From contig CBDFHN010000002.1 of NCBI GenBank assembly GCA_965247735.1, forward strand, positions 4,030,001 through 4,094,000: a stretch of 64,000 nt of DNA. The letters run 5' to 3'. How positions within the stretch are numbered: position 1 is the stretch's first letter; each line of letters begins with the position of its first letter. Below the pieces are notes generated by a model. That model did not search any database and had not been told where the DNA came from. It worked only from the letters and a program-made list of their open reading frames with translations. Shown here in pieces: positions 8,716-17,979 of the stretch. The position numbers and the translations under genes are program-made. Source of the DNA: JAOXRU01 sp965247735. GTDB lineage: Bacteria; Bacteroidota; Bacteroidia; Flavobacteriales; Flavobacteriaceae.

Positions 8716-11700
8716 TTAAAAGGAAACATTTAGCCCAAATGAAACAACTCTTGAGGGATTGAAATCATTTCCAGCTGTAGTTCCATTAAGATCAAATTGT
8801 GGGTTAAGGCCTTCTCTTTCGGTTTTTACAAATAGGTTTTCTCCCGAAACAAAAAAGCGCAATTGATCTACTCCTATCTTATCAGTAATCTTGTTTTCAA
8901 AACTATAAGATAGATTTACATTTCTTAACGCATAATAAGTAGCATCTGTAAGAAATCTTGTTGTTAGTGTTGGAGATTGGTTAGCATCACCAACCTGTAA
9001 TCTCGGAACGTCGGTAATATCTCCAGGAGCTCTCCAAGCGTTTAAGGCATCTGGGTGTAAAGCAACGCCGTATCTTCCTTCGTGCATTAAGTTTGCATAT
9101 CCATTATCAAGAATATCCCCCCCAATTGAAAAAGTAAACGTGAAGTCAAGTGCAAAATTCTTGTATTTAACAGTGTTTTTTACAGAACCTATAACATCTG
9201 GAATAGGATTTGCGTCTTCTACATAGGCTTTACCAGCATCCTGCCAGTCATTAGTTGTAGCTTGAGTTCCATCCGCATTTAATACAGGGTTTTTTTGTCC
9301 TGGATTGTCTGGGTTTTCTTCCCACATATAGTATAAAGCATCTCCATTAGCAGAGTCAACACCAGCATAGTGGTAGATGTAGAAATCGTATCTAGAACGA
9401 CCAACATCCCATCTCTTAGAACCATTAACAAACGGATCTGGAAGTGATGTAATTTCATTTTTAAGTGTAGATGCTTGAAGACCTAAATCCCAAGAAAAAT
9501 TATCATTTCTTACAATATGTCCAGTAAGCCCCAATTCAAATCCAGAATTGAACATGTCTCCAATATTTCCAGGATACGCATTTAAACCAAGTGAAGGAGC
9601 GATAGGTACATTGTAAAGTAAATCTGAAGATGTTTTTTTGTAATATTCAATAGAACCTTCTAGGCGATTGTTGAATAATCCAAATTCAAGAGCAACATCA
9701 AAACTCTCAACAGTTTCCCAGCTTAAGATTGAGCTTCCTGTGGTGTTCCAAAAAGCTCCAGGAGTACCGGCATTCGGGTATATTTGGTATAATGCTTGAG
9801 AAATATAAAAGTTTCCAAGATCATCATTTCCTACTTCTCCATAAGAGGCTCTTAGTTTTAAGCGATCAATAAAAGAAACATTTTGCATGAAATCTTCTTG
9901 ATCTATACGCCAAGATGCACCGATTGAATAGAAATTACCCCAACGAGCATCACTATTAAAAACAGAGGTTCCGTCTCTTCTTGCTGATAGTGAGAGGTAG
10001 TATTTCTGATCGTAATTATAATCTAATCTGGAGAAGTAACCCTCAGTAGTTTTATCAGTACTGCTTCCACCTATATCAACTGCTACAGAAAAATTATCAA
10101 ATTCTGTAATTCCAGTAGCAGATTGAGTGGTCTTAGTTCCGTCAAATCTAGAAAAGTGTCTATTAAAACTTTCATGACCTAAAAGAAAAGTTAGATTGTT
10201 TTTTGTTCCAAAAGTTTTGTTATAAGTAAGGATTTGGTTGAAATTTTCAATTGTTCTACGAAATCTTGTTTCACTATACCTTCCAGTTGGAGCACCATCT
10301 CCTACAATATTATTTTCATAAGATTGGTTATAACTATCTTGAACATCTCTTCCGTAAGTGGTTTTAATATTTAGACCTTCAAGTAATTTAAAATCCGCAT
10401 AATAACGATAACCTAAATTATTTATTTCGGTTAGTTCACTATTAAAAAGTGTTTCGGCAACTGCATGTCGTCCAGGGTCTGTTGGTCTTGATCTGATGCC
10501 ATATTCTGAATATCCTTCTCCTAAATCAAATTGACGTTCTCCATTTTGATCTAAAATAAAATCACCTGTTGTTGGGTCTACAAGATATACTGGGTAAATC
10601 GATGCCATATCTTTCGCGAAGTTGAAAGGGTTAGCTATGGAAGTCCCTCTTGAAGGTGTTCCAGTTTGGCTAGTTTCAGAAATGCTAACATTACCACCAA
10701 CTTTTAACCAATCTGTAGGCGAAAAATTTGCATTTAATCTAGAGGTTACACGTCTAAAATCGCTTTTGATTACGAATCCTTTTTCTTTTAGGTATGAAGA
10801 AGAGAAGTATACATCATGCTTTTCACCACCACCTGATACACTTATGGAGTGGTTTTGTCGATCTCCAGTTTGTTCTAATGCGTCATACCAATCTAAGGAT
10901 TTAGCATTTACCTGAGCATTTGGATTTAATTTTCCATCAGTTCCTACGATTTGATCATTTGCAACATTAAAAGGATTGTAGCCTAAACGATTATAGATAT
11001 TAGCAGAAGCAGAAGCAGCAGGGTCAGCTGTGTTTAAAGAGTTTTTATATGCTTCCCACATTAATTCGTAGTATTGACCTGGATTAACAGCGTCATATTC
11101 AGGAATTGCTTTCGAAATAACCCCAAGTTGAGATGAAACATTAACTTTTATTCCTGAGTTGCTTTTACCTTTTTTTGTGGTAATGATAATAACTCCACCT
11201 GCAGCTCTTGATCCGTATAAAGCTGTTGATGCCGCATCTTTTAGTACAGTCATGGAAGCAATATCATTTTGATTTAAACTAGAGATATCTCCATCGAACT
11301 GAATACCATCAAGAATATAAAGTGGTCCAAATCCACCATTTAGAGAACCAACTCCACGGATAACAATTGTCGGTGAAGAACCAGGTTGTCCTGAAGCAGC
11401 TACAACTTGTAGTCCGGTTACTGCTCCTTCAATAGCAGCAATGGGAGAGGTAGTGGCTCTTAATTCAAGATCTGCTGCCCTTATAACTTCAGCCGATCCA
11501 GTAAATGCTTCTTTAGTTGAAGTACCATAGGCAACTACAATTACTTCATCTAAAGTTTCAGTTGATGGTTTCATTTGAACATTAATAATACTAGATTGTC
11601 CTACAGTAACTAGGTCGTCTTTTTGACCAATGTAGGTGAAAAGTAGTATTTGTCCTGTGTTTGCTTTAATTGTGTAGTTGCCATCAAAGTCAGATTGTGT

Positions 11701-11856
11701 ACCGTTGGTTGTGCCCTGTACAAGAATGTTTACTCCAGGAAGAGGTAAGCCATCTTGGTCGGTAATGTTTCCTGAAATGCTCTTTTCTTGAGCAAAAGAT
11801 GAAAAGATTCCCATTAAAAGAAATGCCATCATCATTCGCAGATTTTTTACTTTCAT
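8716..11856 (-). CDS. SusC/RagA-family TonB-dependent transporter (cassette 2)
   Basis: This 1046-residue protein has a signal peptide ending SSFAQ, a CarboxypepD_reg-like domain (residues ~25-95), a TonB-box-like DEVIVVAYG near 107, a plug with VTGLQVVAASGQPG, IVIRGVGS and PLYILDGIQ, and a SusC motif ASTALYGSRAAGGVIIITTKKG. It ends in a beta strand with a terminal Phe (SFGLNVSF). It should import the ligand caught by the SusD encoded next. The plug and barrel are of the commoner RagA type and clearly differ from cassette 1 despite the shared N-terminal domain and leader. Confidence 0.95.
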   Translation of the reverse strand: MKVKNLRMMMAFLLMGIFSSFAQEKSISGNITDQDGLPLPGVNILVQGTTNGTQSDFDGNYTIKANTGQILLFTYIGQKDDLVTVGQSSIINVQMKPSTETLDEVIVVAYGTSTKEAFTGSAEVIRAADLELRATTSPIAAIEGAVTGLQVVAASGQPGSSPTIVIRGVGSLNGGFGPLYILDGIQFDGDISSLNQNDIASMTVLKDAASTALYGSRAAGGVIIITTKKGKSNSGIKVNVSSQLGVISKAIPEYDAVNPGQYYELMWEAYKNSLNTADPAASASANIYNRLGYNPFNVANDQIVGTDGKLNPNAQVNAKSLDWYDALEQTGDRQNHSISVSGGGEKHDVYFSSSYLKEKGFVIKSDFRRVTSRLNANFSPTDWLKVGGNVSISETSQTGTPSRGTSIANPFNFAKDMASIYPVYLVDPTTGDFILDQNGERQFDLGEGYSEYGIRSRPTDPGRHAVAETLFNSELTEINNLGYRYYADFKLLEGLNIKTTYGRDVQDSYNQSYENNIVGDGAPTGRYSETRFRRTIENFNQILTYNKTFGTKNNLTFLLGHESFNRHFSRFDGTKTTQSATGITEFDNFSVAVDIGGSSTDKTTEGYFSRLDYNYDQKYYLSLSARRDGTSVFNSDARWGNFYSIGASWRIDQEDFMQNVSFIDRLKLRASYGEVGNDDLGNFYISQALYQIYPNAGTPGAFWNTTGSSILSWETVESFDVALEFGLFNNRLEGSIEYYKKTSSDLLYNVPIAPSLGLNAYPGNIGDMFNSGFELGLTGHIVRNDNFSWDLGLQASTLKNEITSLPDPFVNGSKRWDVGRSRYDFYIYHYAGVDSANGDALYYMWEENPDNPGQKNPVLNADGTQATTNDWQDAGKAYVEDANPIPDVIGSVKNTVKYKNFALDFTFTFSIGGDILDNGYANLMHEGRYGVALHPDALNAWRAPGDITDVPRLQVGDANQSPTLTTRFLTDATYYALRNVNLSYSFENKITDKIGVDQLRFFVSGENLFVKTEREGLNPQFDLNGTTAGNDFNPSRVVSFGLNVSF

Positions 11857-11995
11857 AAAATTTTGAATTTTGAATTAAATTATTTTGAGTTAGCACAATA
11901 GGAGGGGGAGAGTAGTAAAAAGTTTTTTTGATAGCTAATTCAAATTTATAATACTAAAAATGAAATCAAAGTTTAATAGATTTTTGATAATAGTA
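11857..11995 (-). promoter_or_regulatory. Leader and promoter of SusC cassette 2
   Basis: On the minus strand there is a TTTG (11967-11970), an 18-base spacer and a perfect -7 element TAAATTTG (11941-11948), matching the Bacteroidota consensus TTTG / TAnnTTTG. The start of transcription would be near 11935, giving a leader of about 78 bases. The block matches 3784-3915 at both ends and over the promoter. The same TTTG-N18-TAAATTTG arrangement is found before the tRNA pair at 49909-49938, which supports the promoter call. Confidence 0.7.
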
Positions 11996-12459
11996 GTATA
12001 CCTAGTACTACATCATCCCTCGCAATTGTAGCCGTAAATAAAGCTTTAAATACCATCGGGGATAGGTGTTCCTTATCATAATTTACTTATCCGACAATAA
12101 TTTACCTAGATTTTCCTTGTTTTTTGATTTTTTATGTTAAAAATTAACAATCGAGTTCTATTTAGTAACTATATCGTTTTAGTAAAAGTGTTTAGTTAAG
12201 ACGTTATTTTGTTAATAGTAGTTAACGATTGTGGTTGGTGTTAGGATAGTCTTGGGTAATAGTGTTGTCTTTGAGTGTAATAGATTCTGTAGGTTAAAAG
12301 AGTTGAAAAGGTGTCTTTTGTTGTAAAGCATTTATTGTTTGCTATTCAATTATTTTGTTGAACATTTCTCCAACTGAATGTTTTGGGTTAGCACCTTTCT
12401 GAAGAGATACTATTTATAATATGGATGGTGTTTTTTAGTCTTTTAAGAAGGGAGGGTGG
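11996..12459. other. Intergenic region between AraC regulator 2 and SusC 2
   Basis: No gene is seen. It contains an inverted repeat TGTTAA / TTAACA (12135-12140 and 12144-12149) about 165 bases upstream of the SusC promoter, comparable to the longer repeat at 4035-4059. A weak AACATT / AATGTT hairpin (12361-12382) follows the regulator's stop codon, and a partial third copy of the leader word (GGGTTAGCAC, 12385-12394) lies just beside it. Confidence 0.4.
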
Positions 12460-14010
12460 TTACTTTTTGCCTGATCCTGAGAATAGGTTACTCTTACTGT
12501 CGTTTAAGTTAATATTGCTTTCTGTTAAGTTTTTGTAAAATTCTTGATATTGAGTAGGAGTAAGAGAGGTTTCTTTTTTAAAGGCTTTATTAAATGTGAC
12601 TTTATTGTTGTAGCCTACTTCATAAGCAATATCAATAATATTCATATTTCTGAATTTGTCTTGTTCCAGAATTCTCTTTGCTTCTTTAATACGGTGTTGG
12701 TTTATAAGTTCAAAGAAGTTCATGTCAAAGTGCTCGTTAATTATTTGAGAAGTGTTGTGTCTAGTGGTTTCAAGTTTTTTTGCTAAAAGGTCTAGTGTTA
12801 GATTGTTTTGTTTAAAAATTTTATCTTCATGCAGCAATTGTATCAAGTTGTTTTTGAGTTCAAAAGATAAGTCGGTTGTAAGACCAGATTTTTTATACTT
12901 ATTTAGATTTTCTTGATTGTTATTTTCTGCCTTGATTGGACTTTTAGCTTTGAAAATAAAAGGGTCTGTATATGCAATTAAGGCTACATATAGTACAATA
13001 GAGGACATTGATGCGGTTAGCAGGTAGGGAGCGTAATCGAAATTTAGAAAATTGAAAAATGCGGTGTTTTCTAATAAAGGAAGTACATATATAATATAGC
13101 TTACGATGTAGATTGTGTTTAATACAATTATTTTATTTTGCCAAGAGTTAAACGCTATAGTTTTCTCGCTATTGTTTTTCTTGTTCTTTTTTTTAAGGTA
13201 TAACTTATATATAAGATAGTTGTATGTAATTAAAGATGTAATTTTTAAAAGAATGATAATATCTCTCCTGAACAGTGGGAGTTTTTCTTGATTAATTAAT
13301 AATAATGTTTTTTCATTTGCTGATAAAATAAAAAAGGGAAAAATGTAGATTATTAATGCTATAGTCGGTATAAGGTGTAATAAATCTTGAATCTTGAATT
13401 TGTAATTATTAGTGCTTCTTCTAAAGTAATAATACAGAAGAGGGCCGTATAGAAATGAAAAAGCAATAGCAATATTATGATAATGCGGAAATAAGTATGA
13501 TAAGTTGCTAAAACCCATGTTGATCTGAGTAATTAGCAGTGAATGAAAGAAGATATATAAGCTTAGGAGTAGATTGCTTTTTTTGTCGGAATCACTTTTT
13601 AAATTCAATATAAGAGCAATAAATATTCCAATAATACTGGAGAATAAAAAGAATAAAACCCAGCCATTAGTTTTGGGTAAGTAGATGGATGCTAGTTCTT
13701 TGTATTCATTGCTGCTGTTTATATAATTGAACTCTCTTTGTTTTAAGAAGCTGAGATCCGCAGTTTTTTGAATATATTTTTCAATAGCAATGCAGGCTTC
13801 TTTCGCGTTTTGATTTTTAGCGTATTTAAGTGCTTGTATTTTGTATATTAAAGTAGAATCTTGTTTTTGAATTTCTACCAAGTTGTTGTCTGTAGTGTTG
13901 GAGATAGATGACAACTTTGATTTTATTGATGGTTTAGTCTTCCCTAAAAGAAAGAGAGGTAGTGTTGCTGCAAGTATTAATGTGAATACTTTTTTAATTG
14001 GTGATGACAA
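12460..14010 (-). CDS. Seven-helix membrane AraC-type transcriptional regulator (cassette 2)
   Basis: This 516-residue protein is a paralogue of 4636-6234 with the same build: an N-terminal signal or anchor (LILAATLPLFLLG), a ~90-residue extracytoplasmic segment containing AKEACIAIEKYIQ and LKQREFNYI, seven hydrophobic helices between about residues 115 and 345, and a C-terminal AraC DNA-binding domain (LTLDLLAKKLETTRHNTSQI, IAYEVGYNNKVTFNKAFK, LTPTQYQEF). The tail again ends in an LFSG motif (LFSGSGKK). The recognition-helix part is almost unchanged between the two, so both may read similar sites, while the sensor half has drifted. It precedes the second susC by about 600 bases in the same direction and probably controls it (inference). 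Confidence 0.85.
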   Translation of the reverse strand: MSSPIKKVFTLILAATLPLFLLGKTKPSIKSKLSSISNTTDNNLVEIQKQDSTLIYKIQALKYAKNQNAKEACIAIEKYIQKTADLSFLKQREFNYINSSNEYKELASIYLPKTNGWVLFFLFSSIIGIFIALILNLKSDSDKKSNLLLSLYIFFHSLLITQINMGFSNLSYLFPHYHNIAIAFSFLYGPLLYYYFRRSTNNYKFKIQDLLHLIPTIALIIYIFPFFILSANEKTLLLINQEKLPLFRRDIIILLKITSLITYNYLIYKLYLKKKNKKNNSEKTIAFNSWQNKIIVLNTIYIVSYIIYVLPLLENTAFFNFLNFDYAPYLLTASMSSIVLYVALIAYTDPFIFKAKSPIKAENNNQENLNKYKKSGLTTDLSFELKNNLIQLLHEDKIFKQNNLTLDLLAKKLETTRHNTSQIINEHFDMNFFELINQHRIKEAKRILEQDKFRNMNIIDIAYEVGYNNKVTFNKAFKKETSLTPTQYQEFYKNLTESNINLNDSKSNLFSGSGKK

Positions 14011-14678
14011 TTTTTTTTGTTTTTTGATTGTTTTTATCGATTATAGTGATGAGGTATAATCCTTAGAGCGCAATTTTGATAAGAACTTACAAACTTTGGT
14101 ACTTTCCTATAGAAGTTTCCTTGATTTGGTGTTTTTTTATGATTGTCTTAACTTTTTTTGGTGCTTGCTTAATTCTTTACCGTTCTCATTTCATGGTAAA
14201 CATTCTATGCGTGAAATAAAATATTTTTATCGGATTTTGAAAATACTATAAATGTGATGCTCAGTTTTATTGAAACTAGCAATTTTAAATTCATTTTTTA
14301 ATGACCTAAAATGGTGTAAAAGTTTTGATTTATATTTTAAAGCTAGTTAAAACCGATAAAATCTCACCATGATTGTTGTTGTTTTTATTGTTTAATAGTG
14401 TTTCTGATAAATTTTATAGTAAAGAAGTCTTTCAATTAAGTTTTATTCTATAGTTTTTTTTGTAGAAACTTTTTTGTTTGTTTATATGCCGTGTTTTAAT
14501 TAAAAACAACACTTTATGTAAGCCATTGTTAGTCAACACATTATATTGTATTGGGTAACCTAATGTTTTAGTGCGGTGTTTTACTTTTTATCTTATAAAA
14601 GTGCAGCTTATCCAATATAGAATCATAACTTTTTTAAATAGAATATATTAGCATTGAATTTTTGTATTTAAAAACATC
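14011..14678. other. Divergent intergenic region, AraC regulator 2 / T9SS cargo gene
   Basis: A 668-base AT-rich gap between divergent genes. It must contain promoters for both the regulator (leftward) and the Calx-beta protein gene (rightward), but no clean TTTG / TAnnTTTG pair was found. I see no RNA gene, repeat array or reading frame that looks real. Confidence 0.4.
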
Positions 14679-17018
14679 ATGACCTCACCTCGTAAAGGCA
14701 AAAAGCATACTGCCGATAAACGTATGCTATCTATATTGTTTTTATTTATTGGGCTTAATATTTTTGGACAAACTGTTTCTATTAGTTCAGACCCTACGAA
14801 TGACACAGCTACGGAAGGCAGCATTTTAGATACTGATGCAGTGTTTGTAGTAACTTTAGATGCTCCTGCATTAGTGCCTATAACTATTAACTATAATGTT
14901 AATGGAAGTGCAACAATTTCATTGGATCACGGATTGGTGGCAGGAAGTGTAATTATGGGTGTTGGGGAAATGAATAAAGAGATTGTTGTTTCAGGAATTG
15001 TGGACGACACTATAGCTGAAGGAGATGAAACGGTGCTAATTACCATAACTCCATCACCAAATTACACTATTGCTACTGCTAATGCAGAAATATTAATTTT
15101 TGATAACGATTTGTCAAACGTTACCATTAATGCTACTGATGCTTCATCAACTGAGGAGTTGGGTGATACAGGAATTTTTACTATAGATTTAGGAAGGATA
15201 AATAATACAGGTGGAGGCATAGTGGTTACTTTTCAAGTGTCTGGAACGGCGGAAGCTTCAGATTACAATGTTATAACGAATACTATTGTAATTCCAGATG
15301 GATTACAAAGAGGAACAATACTTATAACTCCAATTGATGATGATTTGGTCGAAAGCACAGAGACTATTGAAATTGATTTGTTGAGTGTTAGTAATGGTGG
15401 TTTTGACGTGTCTACTGCGGTAACAGCTGAGTTAGACATATTAGATAATGATGTTGCTTCTGTTATTGTAAATGCTACCGATACAACTGCTCAAGAAGGA
15501 GAGTTCCCGTTTATAGATAATGGTGTTTTTACAATAGATATAGGAAAGGTTAATAATACTGGATTGGGGATCACTGTAAATTATATGATTTCTGGTACTG
15601 CGACGCCAACAACAGATTATTTAGCATTAAGTGGTACTGTTTTGGTGGCAGTTGGAAATAGGTATGCTACGGTTATTGTAGAAGGAATTGTTGAAGATGT
15701 TTTAGCTGAAGGGCAGGAGACTGTTATAATAACATTAGCTAGTACTTCAAGTTCAAGTTATACTATTGGTAGTCCTAATACTGCACTAGTTACTATTTCT
15801 GAATGTTTAACAGATGCTGATAATGACTGTGATAGCGATGGATTAACTAATGCTCAAGAAAATGCAATTGGCTCTAGTCCAATTCTTGAAGATACAGATG
15901 GTGATGGTGTTAATGACAATGTTGAAGTAGGAAGCGACATTTCTAATCCTTTAGATAGCGATGGAGATGGTATAATTGATGTGTTGGAGTCGATAGTGTT
16001 GGATTCAGATGGAGATACCATTGTGGATCAAGAAGATCCAGATAATAATAATGCCTGTGTGCCAAATATAAATGCTGGAAATTGTGTTACTGATTCCGAT
16101 AATGATGGGTTGGAAGACGCTGTTGAAAATACATTGGGTACTGATATTAATCTTCAAGATACGGATGGTGACGGTATTAGTGATCTTTTAGAGGTTGGAG
16201 CCGATTTTTCAGCTCCAATTGATGTAGATGGGGATGGTATTATCGATGCATTAGATTCTAATAGTGTTGATACTGATGCTGATGGTATTTTGGACTATTT
16301 AGATAATGCCAATACAGATCCATGTTTGCCTCTAGTTTCTGAAAGCTGTATTGTCGATTTAATAATTGTTAAAACTGTTGATAAGCAAGAGGTGATTGTA
16401 GAAGAAGAGGTTGAGTTTACAATTGCAATAACTAACGCAGCTACTATTGTTGTTAGTGAGGCAATAATTGAAGAAATTTTGTCTAATAAATTTAAATATG
16501 TTTCTCACAGTGTTTCTTCAGGAGTTTATGATATTGTAACTGGAGAGTGGAGCCTCGAAAACATGGAATCAGAAAGCGTTGAAACATTAGTAATTGTTGC
16601 CAAAGTAGTGGAGGCAGGAGAGTTAAATAATACAGCAACACTCAAAAGTGCTGTTCCAGAAGATAATACAGTTGATAATAATAGTAGTGAAGTTACTGTT
16701 TCTGCCATTCCAAAACCTGTTAATAATAAGGACTGTGGTTTTGTTTTTAATCAATTTTCTCCAAACCAGGACGGAATCAATGATTATTTTTCTATCAATT
16801 GTATTGAAAGGTTTAAAAATAATTCTCTGGAAATTTATAATAGATATGGAGTTGTTGTATATAAAAAGAGTGACTATGATAATAGTTGGGATGGAACTTC
16901 AAATGTTGGAGGATTAGTAGGAAAAGGAAACCAATTACCAAACGGAACATATTTCTATAGTTTAGATTTGGGAGATGATTCTGAAGTAAGAAAAGGGTGG
17001 ATTCAAATTATTAGATGA
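14679..17018 (+). CDS. Secreted Calx-beta/TSP3/DUF11 protein with T9SS type B sorting domain
   Basis: The 779-residue protein has a signal peptide (MLSILFLFIGLNIFGQ within residues 16-31; Met16 at 14724 is an alternative start). Three Calx-beta repeats follow (about 31-135, 145-245, 255-365), then a thrombospondin type 3-like calcium-binding stretch with many DxDxDG motifs (about 380-550), a DUF11 domain (about 562-675, IIVKTVDKQEVIVEEEVEFT) and a gliding-motility-type C-terminal domain (about 687-779) starting FSPNQDGINDYFSI and ending GWIQIIR. That last domain is the type B signal of the type IX secretion system, so the protein should be exported to the surface and may be an adhesin. The porP/sprF-like gene begins 7 bases later, fitting a cargo-translocon operon. 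Confidence 0.9.
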   Translation: MTSPRKGKKHTADKRMLSILFLFIGLNIFGQTVSISSDPTNDTATEGSILDTDAVFVVTLDAPALVPITINYNVNGSATISLDHGLVAGSVIMGVGEMNKEIVVSGIVDDTIAEGDETVLITITPSPNYTIATANAEILIFDNDLSNVTINATDASSTEELGDTGIFTIDLGRINNTGGGIVVTFQVSGTAEASDYNVITNTIVIPDGLQRGTILITPIDDDLVESTETIEIDLLSVSNGGFDVSTAVTAELDILDNDVASVIVNATDTTAQEGEFPFIDNGVFTIDIGKVNNTGLGITVNYMISGTATPTTDYLALSGTVLVAVGNRYATVIVEGIVEDVLAEGQETVIITLASTSSSSYTIGSPNTALVTISECLTDADNDCDSDGLTNAQENAIGSSPILEDTDGDGVNDNVEVGSDISNPLDSDGDGIIDVLESIVLDSDGDTIVDQEDPDNNNACVPNINAGNCVTDSDNDGLEDAVENTLGTDINLQDTDGDGISDLLEVGADFSAPIDVDGDGIIDALDSNSVDTDADGILDYLDNANTDPCLPLVSESCIVDLIIVKTVDKQEVIVEEEVEFTIAITNAATIVVSEAIIEEILSNKFKYVSHSVSSGVYDIVTGEWSLENMESESVETLVIVAKVVEAGELNNTATLKSAVPEDNTVDNNSSEVTVSAIPKPVNNKDCGFVFNQFSPNQDGINDYFSINCIERFKNNSLEIYNRYGVVVYKKSDYDNSWDGTSNVGGLVGKGNQLPNGTYFYSLDLGDDSEVRKGWIQIIR

Positions 17019-17025
17019 TAGCATA

Positions 17026-17970
17026 ATGAAGATAAAAATGAATGATTTGAAAAGCACAAGAGTTTGTCTTATTGTACTTATGTTATTAGCGTTAACTGAA
17101 ACATGGGCACAGTTAGCTCCGCAATACACACAATACATGTACAATACTAGTAGTTTTAATACGGCTTATGTTGGTACAGTAAAGGCAACAGAGATTACTG
17201 GAGCATATAGAGCACAATGGGTTGGCGTTGATGGAGCTCCAAAAACATTTTCTCTATCCATAAATCATCCTATGGCAAAAAAGAATGCAGGAATTGGGCT
17301 TAGTATCATTCAGGATAATATAGGGCCATCAAGCCAGACAATGTTTAAAGCTCAATATGCTTATAAAGTTAACTTATCAAAAGAAGTATTACTCTCTTTT
17401 GGTGTTGATGCAGGTGGGTCATTGTTAAATGTAGATTTTGGAAAAGGAGACTTTCTAGTGCAAACAGATGGAAGTATTAATCAAAATACAATCAATAAAT
17501 TTTATGCGACAATAGGAGTTGGAACTTTTTTGTATGCTAAAAATTGGTATATAGGGATGTCTGTTCCTAATGTTTTAACATCAAATGTATATAATGATGA
17601 GGTGAAGAGCCTAGTCCCTAATCAGATTTTAGTGAATTTAATAGCAGGAATGGTATTTGATCTAAATGCTAATTTAAAATTTAAACCAGCGCTATTATTT
17701 AATCATATGCCCGAAGCTCAAAGTAATCTTAACTTATCAGCAAATTTTTTATACGCAAATAAGTTTATCGTTGGAGGATCCTACAGGTTTGGCAGCGCAT
17801 TTAGCGGAATGTTGGGGTTTCAAGCATCTAAACGTTTTTTTGTAGGTTATGCATATGATTATGATACTACAGGTTTAGGAAATCATAATTCAGGTTCTCA
17901 TGAGATTATTTGGAAGTTTAATTTCCAAAAGAAAAAAGCCAAACAAATACATAGTCCACGATTTTTTTAA
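17026..17970 (+). CDS. PorP/SprF-family type IX secretion outer-membrane protein
   Basis: This 314-residue protein has a signal peptide ending TETWAQ, then LAPQYTQYMYNTSSFNTAYVGT, the classic N-terminus of PorP/SprF proteins. The rest alternates like a beta-barrel (GAYRAQWVGVDGAPKTFSLS, GIGLSIIQDNIGP, NKFYATIGVGTFLYAKNWY). SprF in Flavobacterium johnsoniae is needed to secrete the type B cargo SprB, and genomes often carry one PorP/SprF next to each type B cargo gene. The position directly between a type B cargo and an OmpA-family gene matches that pattern. Met5 (17038) is a possible alternative start. Confidence 0.9.
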   Translation: MKIKMNDLKSTRVCLIVLMLLALTETWAQLAPQYTQYMYNTSSFNTAYVGTVKATEITGAYRAQWVGVDGAPKTFSLSINHPMAKKNAGIGLSIIQDNIGPSSQTMFKAQYAYKVNLSKEVLLSFGVDAGGSLLNVDFGKGDFLVQTDGSINQNTINKFYATIGVGTFLYAKNWYIGMSVPNVLTSNVYNDEVKSLVPNQILVNLIAGMVFDLNANLKFKPALLFNHMPEAQSNLNLSANFLYANKFIVGGSYRFGSAFSGMLGFQASKRFFVGYAYDYDTTGLGNHNSGSHEIIWKFNFQKKKAKQIHSPRFF

Positions 17971-17979
17971 GACCAAACA

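Noticed and set aside
12385..12394. Third copy of the SusC leader word after AraC regulator 2
   Set aside because: Only about ten bases match, with no promoter beside it and no gene start downstream; likely chance or a trace of duplication.
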